Notes under the pieces: model-generated
Databases searched by the model: none
Told to the model about the DNA's origin: nothing
Seen by the model: only the letters and a program-made list of their open reading frames with translations
Shown: positions 8,573 through 18,116 of the stretch, in pieces
Numbering within the stretch: position 1 is the stretch's first letter
How the letters are laid out: every line of letters starts with the position of its first letter
Translations under genes and position numbers: made by a program
From: Lachnospiraceae bacterium
Lineage (GTDB): Bacteria > Bacillota > Clostridia > Lachnospirales > Lachnospiraceae
Reading direction: 5' to 3'
Assembly: GCA_017936885.1 (NCBI GenBank)
Contig: JAGBEO010000004.1
Span: 62,001-126,000, forward strand
DNA length: 64,000 nucleotides

Positions 8573-9757
8573 CTACCCCTGAAATTTCTTCTCATATTCA
8601 TCCACCGTTGCCATAATCTCCTTGGCATACTGCGGATATTTCTCTACCAGCTCCCTAATCTCTTTCTGGGAAGTGCCTGCCACCACATCTTTATTATAAT
8701 CCATCCGGCGTCTTAAGGACTGTCGCCTGATAATAAGATTATGCCGGATTTCCACCATCTCTTTATGATCCAGAATCGCCTCTGTCTGATGTAACCAGAT
8801 CGCCGGGTCTTTGACCTGATAGCGCTTCAATATCTGTAACAGTTCCTGCTGGCTGTAATCCAAATCCAGTTCTGCCCTCTGGTATTTCTCCCGCTCATCT
8901 TTCTCAAGCAGATAGTTCTGCCATCTTTCATCCAGTTCCTTAGCGCTGGACACTCCATATTTCAGATAAAGGTAATCCAGCAGATTCGTGTTATTCACAT
9001 ATCGGATTTTTACTTTATTCTGTAAAAGAATCAGTTTATTAATGCCTGTTTCCACCCGCCGCAGTTCCCGCTTCGCATCCATATGCCTGACATAGATCGC
9101 CGTAATGGCAAATGCAGCCGCAGCCGCTGTCAGAAGATATCCCAGCTTCGTATCCATCTCTAAGAAAAACTGCAGTAACAAAAGAAGCACAATACATAAT
9201 CCCAGCGCGGTCACACAGATCAATGCCATCCCCCTGGTATCCGCTATAATTCCCATCAGTTCATTTTTACGGTACAGATAAGCATGCCGCTCGCCATCCA
9301 GTCGGTTTAAATCCTGCTTGATCAGATTTTGATAATTCTCTGCTTCAGTCAGTTTATCATGTCCCTCCTGCACCTCATCAGCTACTCGCTCCATCTGCCG
9401 AAACTGTTCATCGGTCATCCGCCGGGGTCTTCCCATAAAATCCGCTTTGCTGTCCTGCAAAAGAGCCACCCTCTTGGCACACTCCTTAAGCTGTTCGCTT
9501 TCTTCCGGCGGCAGGGCTTCGATTTCCTCCATGTCCTTGAGATAAGAGGTTACCATATCATATTCAAAGTTCAGATTCTCCAGCTCTTTGGTGGCATCCG
9601 CCATTCTCTCCAAACAGTTCTTGACATAGTCATTTCTCTGTTCTTTGTTATGATAGTCAATCTGTCTGACGTCCTCGTCATCCTCCCATGACTCTTCATC
9701 GAATATCTCTTCTTCATTTTTTCTGAATCTTGCCAGTAAGTTTTTAATAAAACCCAT
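8573..9757 (-). CDS. Coiled-coil membrane protein, last gene of the DUF5717/DUF5716 cluster
   Basis: The start at ATG 9757 has GGAG 6 nt upstream; the ATG at 9769 lacks a ribosome binding site. The 394-residue protein has an acidic N-terminus, a coiled coil at about residues 45-165, two adjacent membrane helices (about 178-200 and 206-222), and a second coiled-coil or helical domain to the end. Both coiled coils would lie on the same side of the membrane. I do not recognise a named family. Its position behind the DUF5717, DUF5716 and TPR-like genes suggests it anchors that group to the membrane; this is inference. Confidence 0.75.
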   Translation of the reverse strand: MGFIKNLLARFRKNEEEIFDEESWEDDEDVRQIDYHNKEQRNDYVKNCLERMADATKELENLNFEYDMVTSYLKDMEEIEALPPEESEQLKECAKRVALLQDSKADFMGRPRRMTDEQFRQMERVADEVQEGHDKLTEAENYQNLIKQDLNRLDGERHAYLYRKNELMGIIADTRGMALICVTALGLCIVLLLLLQFFLEMDTKLGYLLTAAAAAFAITAIYVRHMDAKRELRRVETGINKLILLQNKVKIRYVNNTNLLDYLYLKYGVSSAKELDERWQNYLLEKDEREKYQRAELDLDYSQQELLQILKRYQVKDPAIWLHQTEAILDHKEMVEIRHNLIIRRQSLRRRMDYNKDVVAGTSQKEIRELVEKYPQYAKEIMATVDEYEKKFQG

Positions 9758-9815
9758 TCTCTTCTCCATTCCGAAGCGATTATCTCACATTTCTCCATTC
9801 AGCCTTCCATTACCG

Positions 9816-10661
9816 CTATGATACATACTCTCTGTATTTTTCCTTAAGATTTGTAGTCAGCTTCTCTATTTCATTATAATAAGGCACCGTACTTCCCAGA
9901 TTACTGTTGCCTTCTTCCTTCAATACCTGCAAAGTAAAAAGCATACGGTTCTCATCCGTCCCTTCGAACTGACCGGATGCCTGCTCTATCTTCTTTTCCA
10001 CTTTAAGAGATACATCATGATACTCCGGATGCTCTGAGATAAAAGCAATGTAGTCCTTATCCTGATATTGCATACGAAGCGCCGCCAGATAAGACATCAG
10101 ACTTTCATGATTCTGATCAGTCCTATAGGACTGCATAAACCAGTCTGCTGCCTGTCTGAACATAAACATACCGGCACATGCCACCCCCATATTATGGAGA
10201 AGCTTTGCCCGCAGAAGCCTGTCCGTTTCCGGTATCTGCGCAAGCAGACCATGGTACTGTTCCATTGCTGCATGATACTTTCTATTCTGCAGCAGATAAT
10301 CTGCTTTTGCCTTCTTGCGTTCATAAGGGTTTAACCCTTCATTACTTTTAATAATTTCCTCGGTGCCTGCAATCACGTCCTCCGGATACAGGTTCACATA
10401 TTCCAGTATCGTGCCTACATAAGCAACTGTGGAAGCCTTTTGGTTGAGCAATGAATACAGAGTATGCGCCAGTTGATTCAAACCGCACTGCTCATCCAGC
10501 CACCGTACCATCTTAGGCTGCATCACATCCTGGTCTAACAGTTCCGCTTTTTCCACAAAAAGATAACACAATTCTTCCACAGAATACAAGTTTACATAAA
10601 ATTTATCCATAAAATATGGTTCTTCTGCATATCTTCCCGTCCCCAGGATAATCTGACTCAT
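9816..10661 (-). CDS. TPR-like helical protein of the DUF5717/DUF5716 cluster
   Basis: The ATG at 10661 (MSQIILGTG) has AGGAG at good spacing; the open frame upstream of it lacks a start signal. The protein is 281 residues, all helical. The segment KADYLLQNRKYHAAMEQYHG followed by LLHNMGVACAGMFMFRQAADWF looks like two tetratricopeptide-type repeats (about residues 120-190). It has no signal peptide and no catalytic motif. The reading frame lies 42 bp after the DUF5716 gene and 58 bp before the coiled-coil gene, so the three are probably co-transcribed. Confidence 0.75.
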   Translation of the reverse strand: MSQIILGTGRYAEEPYFMDKFYVNLYSVEELCYLFVEKAELLDQDVMQPKMVRWLDEQCGLNQLAHTLYSLLNQKASTVAYVGTILEYVNLYPEDVIAGTEEIIKSNEGLNPYERKKAKADYLLQNRKYHAAMEQYHGLLAQIPETDRLLRAKLLHNMGVACAGMFMFRQAADWFMQSYRTDQNHESLMSYLAALRMQYQDKDYIAFISEHPEYHDVSLKVEKKIEQASGQFEGTDENRMLFTLQVLKEEGNSNLGSTVPYYNEIEKLTTNLKEKYREYVS

Positions 10662-10702
10662 ATCGGCACACTCCTTTCTCTGCGTTTTCACCTCAAACAT
10701 TC

Positions 10703-12013
10703 TCAGACCTGAAAGCGCTCCTCCCACACCTGTCCGCTTGCCGGGAAAAACTCCCCAAACCCTAAGTCTGTCACCTTAATCTGCACCGTATCCGGCGCAC
10801 ACATAGACACTTCCATCCGGTATCTGGTATAAGAAACACCGCTTACACCCGCATTCTTAAGCGGTATTTCCTTTATCACCCTATTCTTCCCGTCAAGGGG
10901 TGTAATAACGAAAGCAATCTCCTTCTCATTACCTAATAGGAATTCACATTCTTTCTGTACTTCATACCAATTCTCTCCGGCATCTAACAATGCAAAATAG
11001 GATTCCCTGCCCTGCCGCAGCACATTCATACCGATATTGGACTTTAGCTTGTCCTTTCCCAAAAAAACATGCTTCTGTCCCACTTCACCGGGATCTAACT
11101 TCTCTAAAAGGCCATAGCAGGCCCCCCTGCTAAAAAGATTATTTCCGCGAAAAACTCTCCTATTACGGCAGAGAAATTGCAAAGATCTCTCATCCCATCC
11201 TGCCCGAAATCCATCTCCCAACAGATAAGCTGAGGATACAATCCTTCCCTCACACATCTTCTGCAAAATACCGAGAAACCGCTCATCTGCCAGCCGGTAA
11301 GCATCCTCTCTGATGGTTTCCTCTTCCGATTCCTCCGGAAGCACTAACGTTTCATAGATCTGTTCCTCGATCAACACCACAACAGGGGTAGTTCGTTTAT
11401 TGCACTCCATTCGGTAGGTCTTAAGCCGCATCCCGTTGTGTTCACAGGCAATCACCTGATAATTCCACAATTCCGGCGGCTGATGCAATACGAAGAAATA
11501 GAAACTCTCCGTATGACTTTGAAAATAAATACGGGATGTCTTCAGATTAAGATTGGCGGCCGCCTGCGCCAAAACCTCCACCATCCTGTCATCCAACTCA
11601 TCTACGGTAAACATGATCCCATCGATATTCTCAATGGAAGCAATCAGGCTCAACAATGTCATACTTCGCTTTATAAACAGCGTCAGAAGTGCCACCGGAT
11701 CATAAGTTTCCCCATCCAGTTCGACCGTCTCGCCCTTTTTGGCAAGCGCTATCAAACCTTCCACCGGAAACATATCCTCTTCTTCCCTGTGATTCACGGC
11801 ATCTTTTCCATAATACCACTGATTGGCCCCTTTTCGTTTACATAATATAGTGGGGATATTATACTGCCTGGTACCTACCACGGTTGCCACCATCTCCACA
11901 TCTCCCTGTCCATAGATGCAATAGCTGATCTGGGAATACTGTTCTCCCAGATCATAACCGACCAGCACACTTCCGTTATGTAATTTGCTTTCCTCTTTTT
12001 TGTCCAAAAACAT
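10703..12013 (-). CDS. DUF5716-family protein, degenerate Hsp70/actin-like fold
   Basis: I choose the ATG at 12013 (MFLDKKEESK); an upstream ATG at 12049 is possible. The protein is 436 residues. Near the N-terminus VLVGYDLGEQYSQISY matches the phosphate-1 loop of Hsp70/actin ATPases (DLG). Later, AAANLNLKTSRIYFQSHTES sits where Hsp70 has its connect region, and LLGDGFRAGW followed by LFSRGACYGLLEK matches the adenosine-binding loop and the closing helix. The phosphate-2 motif is not conserved, so ATPase activity is doubtful. DUF5716 genes pair with DUF5717 genes in Lachnospiraceae; no function is established. Confidence 0.78.
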   Translation of the reverse strand: MFLDKKEESKLHNGSVLVGYDLGEQYSQISYCIYGQGDVEMVATVVGTRQYNIPTILCKRKGANQWYYGKDAVNHREEEDMFPVEGLIALAKKGETVELDGETYDPVALLTLFIKRSMTLLSLIASIENIDGIMFTVDELDDRMVEVLAQAAANLNLKTSRIYFQSHTESFYFFVLHQPPELWNYQVIACEHNGMRLKTYRMECNKRTTPVVVLIEEQIYETLVLPEESEEETIREDAYRLADERFLGILQKMCEGRIVSSAYLLGDGFRAGWDERSLQFLCRNRRVFRGNNLFSRGACYGLLEKLDPGEVGQKHVFLGKDKLKSNIGMNVLRQGRESYFALLDAGENWYEVQKECEFLLGNEKEIAFVITPLDGKNRVIKEIPLKNAGVSGVSYTRYRMEVSMCAPDTVQIKVTDLGFGEFFPASGQVWEERFQV

Positions 12014-12094
12014 ATCCGCTACACACCTAATCCTACATCTGCGTTCCATGAAGAATGCCCCCGAAAGCCATTCCCCGGATTACACCATTCCCTA

Positions 12095-15000
12095 TTAACG
12101 AATATGGAATATTTTATCGACCATAAAGTCCCGTTTGTAATATTCCTGCAGCAAATGATTCACCGTATCATAATCCTGCAGATTCTTACCGATCATAATA
12201 TCATTCAGCATACTGAATCTGCTTTCTGAACTTTCCTGTCCGACATCACTTTTATTGATCGTGCCGCTCTTCGTCAACTGCTCTCCGCCGTCAGCTTCTT
12301 CCGTAATATAGAACTGCAGTCTTTCACCGAAGAAAAGAATAAACTCTTTGACACAGATTCCGGCGAACATATCCTTCATCTCTTCTTTACAATATTCATT
12401 CCCCCCGCTGCCTTCACTCTGGATCACATAGTGTATCACAGCCTTACTGCCGGGCTTCGCACGGTATTCCACCATCGTCTTATCCAGATACTCTTCCATC
12501 TGGGGAAGATACCCCTGATACTCTTTATAGACCGGAAGCACAATATTCTCTGCCAGAAGATCCTCTAAGAAACAAGTGCACACCTGTCTGCATTTCTCTG
12601 TCTGTTCCTGCTTATTCTCCGCATAATACTGCAGAAATGCGATCTTACAGACCAGATGCAGCGGCACCTGCCTGCGGCATAACTCCATAACACTCTCAAA
12701 AATATAAGGCTCCGTGATCTGCTCACCTACCGCATAATCATAACAGCATTTGGATAAATATGCCGCCATCAGTTCCTCACTGCCGCCATTTTTGCTGTAA
12801 GAGCGGAATATCTCACCCTTCTCTCCTACGTGGGAGCCGGTATAAAGCATCTGTACAAGCATACGCTCACACAGACTGTATGTATCTACGCCAAAGGATT
12901 CCGCCGTTTTCCATATATCCCGCATATCCTTGATGCTGCCGGAATAATATTTCACCAGATATTTCAATATATTCTCATCATATTTACCTTTCCGCAGAAT
13001 ATAGAAGAGAATCCCTGTCATAACCGGATCTTCTTCTCTCTCCTCCATATCCAACAGCCGGCTGCACAGCTTCATCAGAACCTTTGCATCCACATGATAT
13101 GGCCCGATGCTTCTTACCCAGTCATAAGCCTCTTCATACATACCTCTGGCGACCATATAACGGACCATCTTTTTGCAGTCACGTTTCTGCATATCCTCCG
13201 GCTTCAACGCCAGAAGATAGTCATCCAGCTCCCGCATTCTGTCTTTTTCATAAAAGAAATCCACCAGCATCATGCGGATTTCCCGTTTCACATTCTCCTC
13301 TATTCTGTCAGACTCTGCCAGCCGGACAAATAAATCCGCATTGTCCTCCTGCACCGCAAAACTGTTCTGATATTCATAACATGCATAGACAGCATAGCCT
13401 AAATGATCCCTCACAAAAGGCGCTATCATATGTGCCAGTTTCGTCGATTCGATCATTGCTTGTGCCCGGTATTCCATACTGACCGTATAGCGGTTTCCTC
13501 TACCGTCTCCCAACAGAATCTTACAGTCGGAATCATAAACCGGCACCATCGCCCTGCCCGCTGTGACCGGATAAATCTTTGACCCGACACCATAAGGATA
13601 CACGAGAATCACTTCTGCGATCTTGTCAGAGGACACCTGAATCTCTCGCATAAACAATAAGGAGACCAGCTGCCCTGCACTTTCCTCATCAATCATCGGC
13701 AGACTGACCAGATTCCGGTACAGATATGCCAAATCCTTATTGATCCTGCCATGCTGCATCTGCTCCAGCACGAAACGTTCCATGGCAGCGCAGTAGTTTA
13801 CATAAATATCCGGCATTTCCTCTCTGTGTTTATAGACATAAGCATAGAGATATGCCGTAATGTCATACCGTAAATCACTCTGATATGCAAAATACATCAA
13901 TATCATCTTCGGTAACGGCCCATCATAGGATAAGGAGATGGACATCATATAATATTCATACAACCGGGTAATCCTGAGATTCTGTTCCACACCCGCACGA
14001 TACCACGGAAAGTATTCTTCTCCCTGACAATTGCCTTTAATCAGCAGCGTACAGATTGCATGCAGGATATCGTTCTGAGGTCTTCTCTCATAACAGCCTT
14101 TCAGAATCCTAAACAGATTATCAGAATAATTCTTCTGTTTCTGCGCCAGATATACGATCTGTAAGACGATCTCGTCCTTCATCAGATCATTCTTTACAGC
14201 ATACCATAAAATCTGCAGTTCAAAGTCTCCCAGTTTCATAAGCATGGCCGGATTCATACATAAAAGATGCCACGCTTCAATATAGATCACCGGTGAATTG
14301 CAGTGATACCGGAATAATTCCTCTAACAGCAGCCATTTACGGGAAGGGCTCTTAACATACTCATCGGACAAATATAGCAGCAGCCACGCAATCCGCCAGT
14401 TACCCCGGTTGCGGCTATAGGTTTCCTCTACAACGGCAGCCACATCATCCACATAGCTGTCATCCTTACTGTATAAAGTGGTCAGATACAGATAATAGCA
14501 CCACAGTTGGGGGCATTCCTCCCGCATCGCAAGCACCTGCTCCTCCTGTTTCTCAATCAGCCACTTCGCTTCATTGTAACGTTCTTCCGTAAGCAGAATC
14601 TGCCCCCGGAAAAGTTTCAGGGTAATATCCCTGTCATCAAGCTCGGACATCCTGTTTAACAGCTTATGAGTCTCCGCCATCCATGTTTTGGTGCTGATCT
14701 TTTTCAGGCGGAATGCCTGATAATATTCCATCAGCGACACTGTCAGACGCATCTTCTCTCTGTGTAATCCCAATATCCTTCTGGCAGTAGTATGCTGCAC
14801 TATCGTAACAGGTATCCGGATCGTATTATCCTCCTGCTCCAACAAAACAGCGCCGTAATTATTGCCCCCATGCAGTTTCTCATGATCCACATAATAATAT
14901 AATCTATAAATATTGCCTAAGAAAGAAGCGTCTGTCACCGTATCCTCTTCGACACGCAGGAACTCTCCTTCCGTCTTAATCTGCAAATGGGTATACCCCC

Positions 15001-15658
15001 ACCCGTTCCGGTTGATCACAAGCGTATACCGTGTCATTTCAAGAGGGTCTTCAATCTTAATCTGAGTCTCTTCAGGAATAAATTCTACCGGTTTCTTCTT
15101 ATGAATCTCTAAGAGAAACTCCTCCACATTGTGCTCGTTGCCATAGACACCCGAAAGTCCTTTATAGGCAGCGTAGTATTGTCTGTCGTTTCCGACAAAT
15201 ATCTCTTTAAATTCCTCAGAATAGAAAAGCTTCACTGCCTCTTCCCAATTCGTTTTGGCTAAATTCGTAAAATGGAACAGATTCTTGATGTTGCCCAGAC
15301 TGGAAGTGATGATCTTCGGAACAATAACCACAGAAAAAGGAAGATAATATTCTCCCTGATTGGATATTACATGAAAAGCACCCTTGACCTCTTCTCCCGC
15401 TTCCATCCCCCGGGCATCAAACCGGTACAGTATCTCATCCTGACTGCCGCTAAATCCCTGTGTCATACATTCCATACGCAGATCAGAGGATACTACATAC
15501 CCTTCCGTCACCTGTCCTTCGGGTCCGTAAACCGAAAAAGAACCTTCTTCAACCGTGTCGGCGAGAAGGGACAATTCTATACGTGGACAGGAAAAATCTA
15601 AGGAACCTTTATCAAAATTGAAGTTGCCGTTTCGTATTTCTTCTATAACCTGTCTCAC
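12095..15658 (-). CDS. DUF5717-family giant helical-repeat protein
   Basis: I place the start at GTG 15658 (VRQVIEEIRNGNF) because GGAG lies 7 nt upstream; an in-frame GTG at 15706 has no ribosome binding site. The protein is 1,187 residues. The first 330 or so residues are beta-rich, with repeated sandwich-like segments (EEGSFSVYGPEGQVTEGYV, GWGYTHLQIKTEGEFL). The rest is an alpha-helical solenoid of TPR-like pairs with many Tyr, Leu and Glu residues. It has no signal peptide or membrane segment. It is the first gene of the four-gene cluster, 81 bp before DUF5716. The role is unknown; a scaffold for the Hsp70-like partner is a reasonable inference. Confidence 0.78.
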   Translation of the reverse strand: MRQVIEEIRNGNFNFDKGSLDFSCPRIELSLLADTVEEGSFSVYGPEGQVTEGYVVSSDLRMECMTQGFSGSQDEILYRFDARGMEAGEEVKGAFHVISNQGEYYLPFSVVIVPKIITSSLGNIKNLFHFTNLAKTNWEEAVKLFYSEEFKEIFVGNDRQYYAAYKGLSGVYGNEHNVEEFLLEIHKKKPVEFIPEETQIKIEDPLEMTRYTLVINRNGWGYTHLQIKTEGEFLRVEEDTVTDASFLGNIYRLYYYVDHEKLHGGNNYGAVLLEQEDNTIRIPVTIVQHTTARRILGLHREKMRLTVSLMEYYQAFRLKKISTKTWMAETHKLLNRMSELDDRDITLKLFRGQILLTEERYNEAKWLIEKQEEQVLAMREECPQLWCYYLYLTTLYSKDDSYVDDVAAVVEETYSRNRGNWRIAWLLLYLSDEYVKSPSRKWLLLEELFRYHCNSPVIYIEAWHLLCMNPAMLMKLGDFELQILWYAVKNDLMKDEIVLQIVYLAQKQKNYSDNLFRILKGCYERRPQNDILHAICTLLIKGNCQGEEYFPWYRAGVEQNLRITRLYEYYMMSISLSYDGPLPKMILMYFAYQSDLRYDITAYLYAYVYKHREEMPDIYVNYCAAMERFVLEQMQHGRINKDLAYLYRNLVSLPMIDEESAGQLVSLLFMREIQVSSDKIAEVILVYPYGVGSKIYPVTAGRAMVPVYDSDCKILLGDGRGNRYTVSMEYRAQAMIESTKLAHMIAPFVRDHLGYAVYACYEYQNSFAVQEDNADLFVRLAESDRIEENVKREIRMMLVDFFYEKDRMRELDDYLLALKPEDMQKRDCKKMVRYMVARGMYEEAYDWVRSIGPYHVDAKVLMKLCSRLLDMEEREEDPVMTGILFYILRKGKYDENILKYLVKYYSGSIKDMRDIWKTAESFGVDTYSLCERMLVQMLYTGSHVGEKGEIFRSYSKNGGSEELMAAYLSKCCYDYAVGEQITEPYIFESVMELCRRQVPLHLVCKIAFLQYYAENKQEQTEKCRQVCTCFLEDLLAENIVLPVYKEYQGYLPQMEEYLDKTMVEYRAKPGSKAVIHYVIQSEGSGGNEYCKEEMKDMFAGICVKEFILFFGERLQFYITEEADGGEQLTKSGTINKSDVGQESSESRFSMLNDIMIGKNLQDYDTVNHLLQEYYKRDFMVDKIFHIR

Positions 15659-15716
15659 AATTCTACTCCGTGCTTTTCGATTTTTTCTCAAAATACTTGC
15701 GCCCACGCAAACTTGG

Positions 15717-15763
15717 AAGAATCCCGACAGGATTCTTCCGGCTAAGTCTTTGACTTAGCCTAT
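15717..15763. other. Two adjacent hairpins in the DUF5717 leader
   Basis: GGAAGAATCC/GGATTCTTCC and GGCTAAGTC/GACTTAGCC are perfect inverted repeats with 5- and 3-nt loops, lying side by side. They are upstream of the DUF5717 start and between divergent genes. The first hairpin resembles the GGAAGAA hairpin at 2673-2701, so this may be a REP-like family. Confidence 0.55.
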
Positions 15764-15915
15764 TATAGCATTTATAAGGTAGCATGTGCAACCTTAAATG
15801 CATACCCTAATACTAAGAGTATCGTGTAGAAAATCCATATGCAGAAGATTTTTCACACGCAATTTTATGCTGACGCCTGTATTCGCAGGCTAAGCAGAAA
15901 CGGAGAATTTATCTT

Positions 15916-16662
15916 ATGGAAAAGCCCATTTTAAAAAGTATGCAGACCGATGAAACGGATGTCGGCAGACTGCAGATCAACGTCACCGCTGACGTGGGAC
16001 AGATCCCTATTCAGAATGCAACGATATCCATTTCTTTTACCGGAGAACCGGACAGCACGGTAGAAACCTTAAACACCGATTCTTCCGGGCAGACGGATAC
16101 CGTATCCCTTAGAACCCCGCCTTTAGAATACAGTCTGACGCCCAACTCTCCCATGCCCTATTCCGAATATACCGTGTCTGTCACGGCACCGGGATATGAA
16201 CCGGTTACCGTGTCCGGTGTGGAAGTATTACCGGACGTAACCGCCGTTCAGAATATCGAAATGACGCCTTCGGAAGTGTCTCAGGAGCCGGAAGAAACGA
16301 TCACCATCCCGGATCACACCCTCTACGGAGACTATCCGCCCAAAATCCCCGAAGACGAAATCAAGCCCATGGATGAGACCGGAGAAATTGTTTTAAGCCG
16401 CGTAGTCATTCCCGAATACATCATTGTACATGACGGTGTCCCCTCAGACTCCACCGCCGGAAACTATTACGTCCGCTACAGAGATTATATCAAGAACGTG
16501 GTTTCTTCGGAAATCTATGCTACCTGGCCGGAAAGTGCCATCTATGCCAATACGCTGGCTATCATGTCTGTTACACTGAACAGAGTATATACTGAATGGT
16601 GTCTGGGCTACCACAAATCACTGGTAAACCAATTCAAGGGAAAATTATTTACAATGAATTGA
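15916..16662 (+). pseudogene. 5' part of a SpoIID-like, peptidoglycan-binding protein gene, split by the element
   Basis: Residues 1-227 are host sequence; the last 21 codons after the GT core (16599-16600) are element DNA, ending in TGA. A CarboxypepD_reg-like beta domain (about residues 18-118) is followed by a linker and the start of a SpoIID/LytB-like domain (YIIVHDGVPSDSTAGNYYVR, ALSI-type helix and TLNRVYTEW). Joined to the 3' part across the core (GAATG-GT-ATCGC), the frame is continuous and gives a 421-residue protein ending in a PG-binding-1 domain. Such proteins are common in clostridia and probably act on the cell wall, perhaps in sporulation. The ATG at 15916 has a GGAGA site. Confidence 0.88.
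16590..16612. other. attL junction (left attachment half-sites)
   Basis: The host half (TATACTGAATG) meets the element half (GTCTGGGCTACC) at the core GT (16599-16600). A five-base match GGTGT with the right end also exists, but joining there would put the host gene out of frame; the GT alignment keeps it in frame. Confidence 0.85.
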
Positions 16663-16939
16663 TTATTCATGCATCTTCCAAGAAGTACAAGCGTTTCCGC
16701 GCCCCATACAAAACCGAACTTAAATCAATCTGTAATCAATAGCAAAACTAAAAGCATTGGCATCCAGCAATTAGGTACTAATGCAATAAGCATATCGAAA
16801 TAGTCTATAAGCAGACCATATATATATGAGGCAATGAGAGAAATGAGCTTTTTGGCATTTCTCTTTTTTTTAATCCTTATTTTCAACAAGTTTTGAAATT
16901 CCGGTTATAAAAAATTTATGAATAATGGGGGTTTCGGTC

Positions 16940-17731
16940 ATGGAAAACAACAAAGTAAATGTATTCGGCTACACAAGGGTATCTACAGAAGGGCAGGTAA
17001 AACAGGGATATTCACTGGCGGAACAGCGCGAGGAAATTAAAAAGTTCTGCGATTCCAACGGTTACAACTTATTGGAGATTTTTAAGGACGAAGGTATCAG
17101 CGGTGCTAAAGCAAATGAGGACGAAATGTGCATTGAGCGTGACGGGCTGCTGGATATGCTGGCTTCACTGAAGGAAAAAGAGATTCAGTATGTTGTGGTA
17201 CTGAGTACCAACCGCTTATGGCGGTCTGACTTAGTTAAGGTTCTGCTCCACAGGGAACTGAAAAAGAATCACGTGGATATCAAAGCAATCGACAGACCAA
17301 ATTATACGATCTACACGCAGAATCCCAATGAGATTTTTGTCAACGGTATGTTCGAACTGCTGGACGTTTATGAGAGACTGGAAATCGCATTAAAACTCAA
17401 ACGCGGCAGACTACAGAAAGCCAAAAGCGGCGGCTATGCAGGAGGCGGCATCCCATTCGGCTACTACTGCCCCAACGGTGGCAAAAAGCTATGTGTAAAT
17501 ATACAAGAAGCAAAGGCGGTGCAAAGAGTATTCCAGTTAAAACAGTTGATGCCGGATATTACCTTACAGAAATTATCCGATTATATGAATCTTGAAGGCT
17601 ACAAAGGAAGAAAAGGAAATGACTTTAATCCTATGTTAGTCAAACGTATTCTTGACAGGGAATACTTTTATAAGGGGATTTACTGTTATGGTGATATTGT
17701 CAGCATGGGAAAATATGAACCACTGCTTTGA
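16940..17731 (+). CDS. Short serine recombinase, probably a C-terminally shortened large serine recombinase
   Basis: The start at ATG 16940 has GGGGG upstream. The 263 residues hold a resolvase catalytic domain (YTRVSTEGQ with the catalytic serine; DEGISGAKANE; STNRLWRSD) and a recombinase domain (KAKSGGYAGGGIPFGYY, then RILDREYFYKGIYCYGD). The protein stops where large serine recombinases normally continue into a zinc ribbon and coiled coil (after G-K-Y-EPLL). No continuing frame is visible downstream. It may be a decayed integrase from an older element, or a naturally short resolvase of this element. Confidence 0.85.
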   Translation: MENNKVNVFGYTRVSTEGQVKQGYSLAEQREEIKKFCDSNGYNLLEIFKDEGISGAKANEDEMCIERDGLLDMLASLKEKEIQYVVVLSTNRLWRSDLVKVLLHRELKKNHVDIKAIDRPNYTIYTQNPNEIFVNGMFELLDVYERLEIALKLKRGRLQKAKSGGYAGGGIPFGYYCPNGGKKLCVNIQEAKAVQRVFQLKQLMPDITLQKLSDYMNLEGYKGRKGNDFNPMLVKRILDREYFYKGIYCYGDIVSMGKYEPLL

Positions 17732-18067
17732 TTTTGGGATTGTGGCTGCGTGAAGCGGTTACAGTGTGAAAAAATCGGGTTGCAGTATGGGTGTTTTCAA
17801 CATGAGACAAAAATCGGGTAATTTTATCTGTAATTATTCAGAAGGGTGTTTTTGGGTATGGACATATGACAGATCGCAATAATAGCAGTGGGGTAAATTT
17901 GGTATGCATTGGGTAGTGAAAAAAATGGGGTTTCGGAATTTTGAAAATTTCGGAAGGTATTGATGGCATAAAAAACGGTTATGTTTATTTGATTTGTCTG
18001 ATCAACGTGATTTCATAGCAGAGACAGAGAGGTTTACACTGCTACAATGAAATCTGATTCTTCCAAC

Positions 18068-18116
18068 AGCAGTAAAGGTTTCACAAGCATATGATGAAAC
18101 ATTTACTGCTTTTTTC
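18068..18116 (+). terminator. Strong hairpin with T-run
   Basis: The arms AGCAGTAAAGGTTTCA (18068-18083) and TGAAACATTTACTGCT (18095-18110) pair with one mismatch around an 11-nt loop, followed by six T residues. It probably ends transcription from the short recombinase or from a small RNA upstream. Confidence 0.7.
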
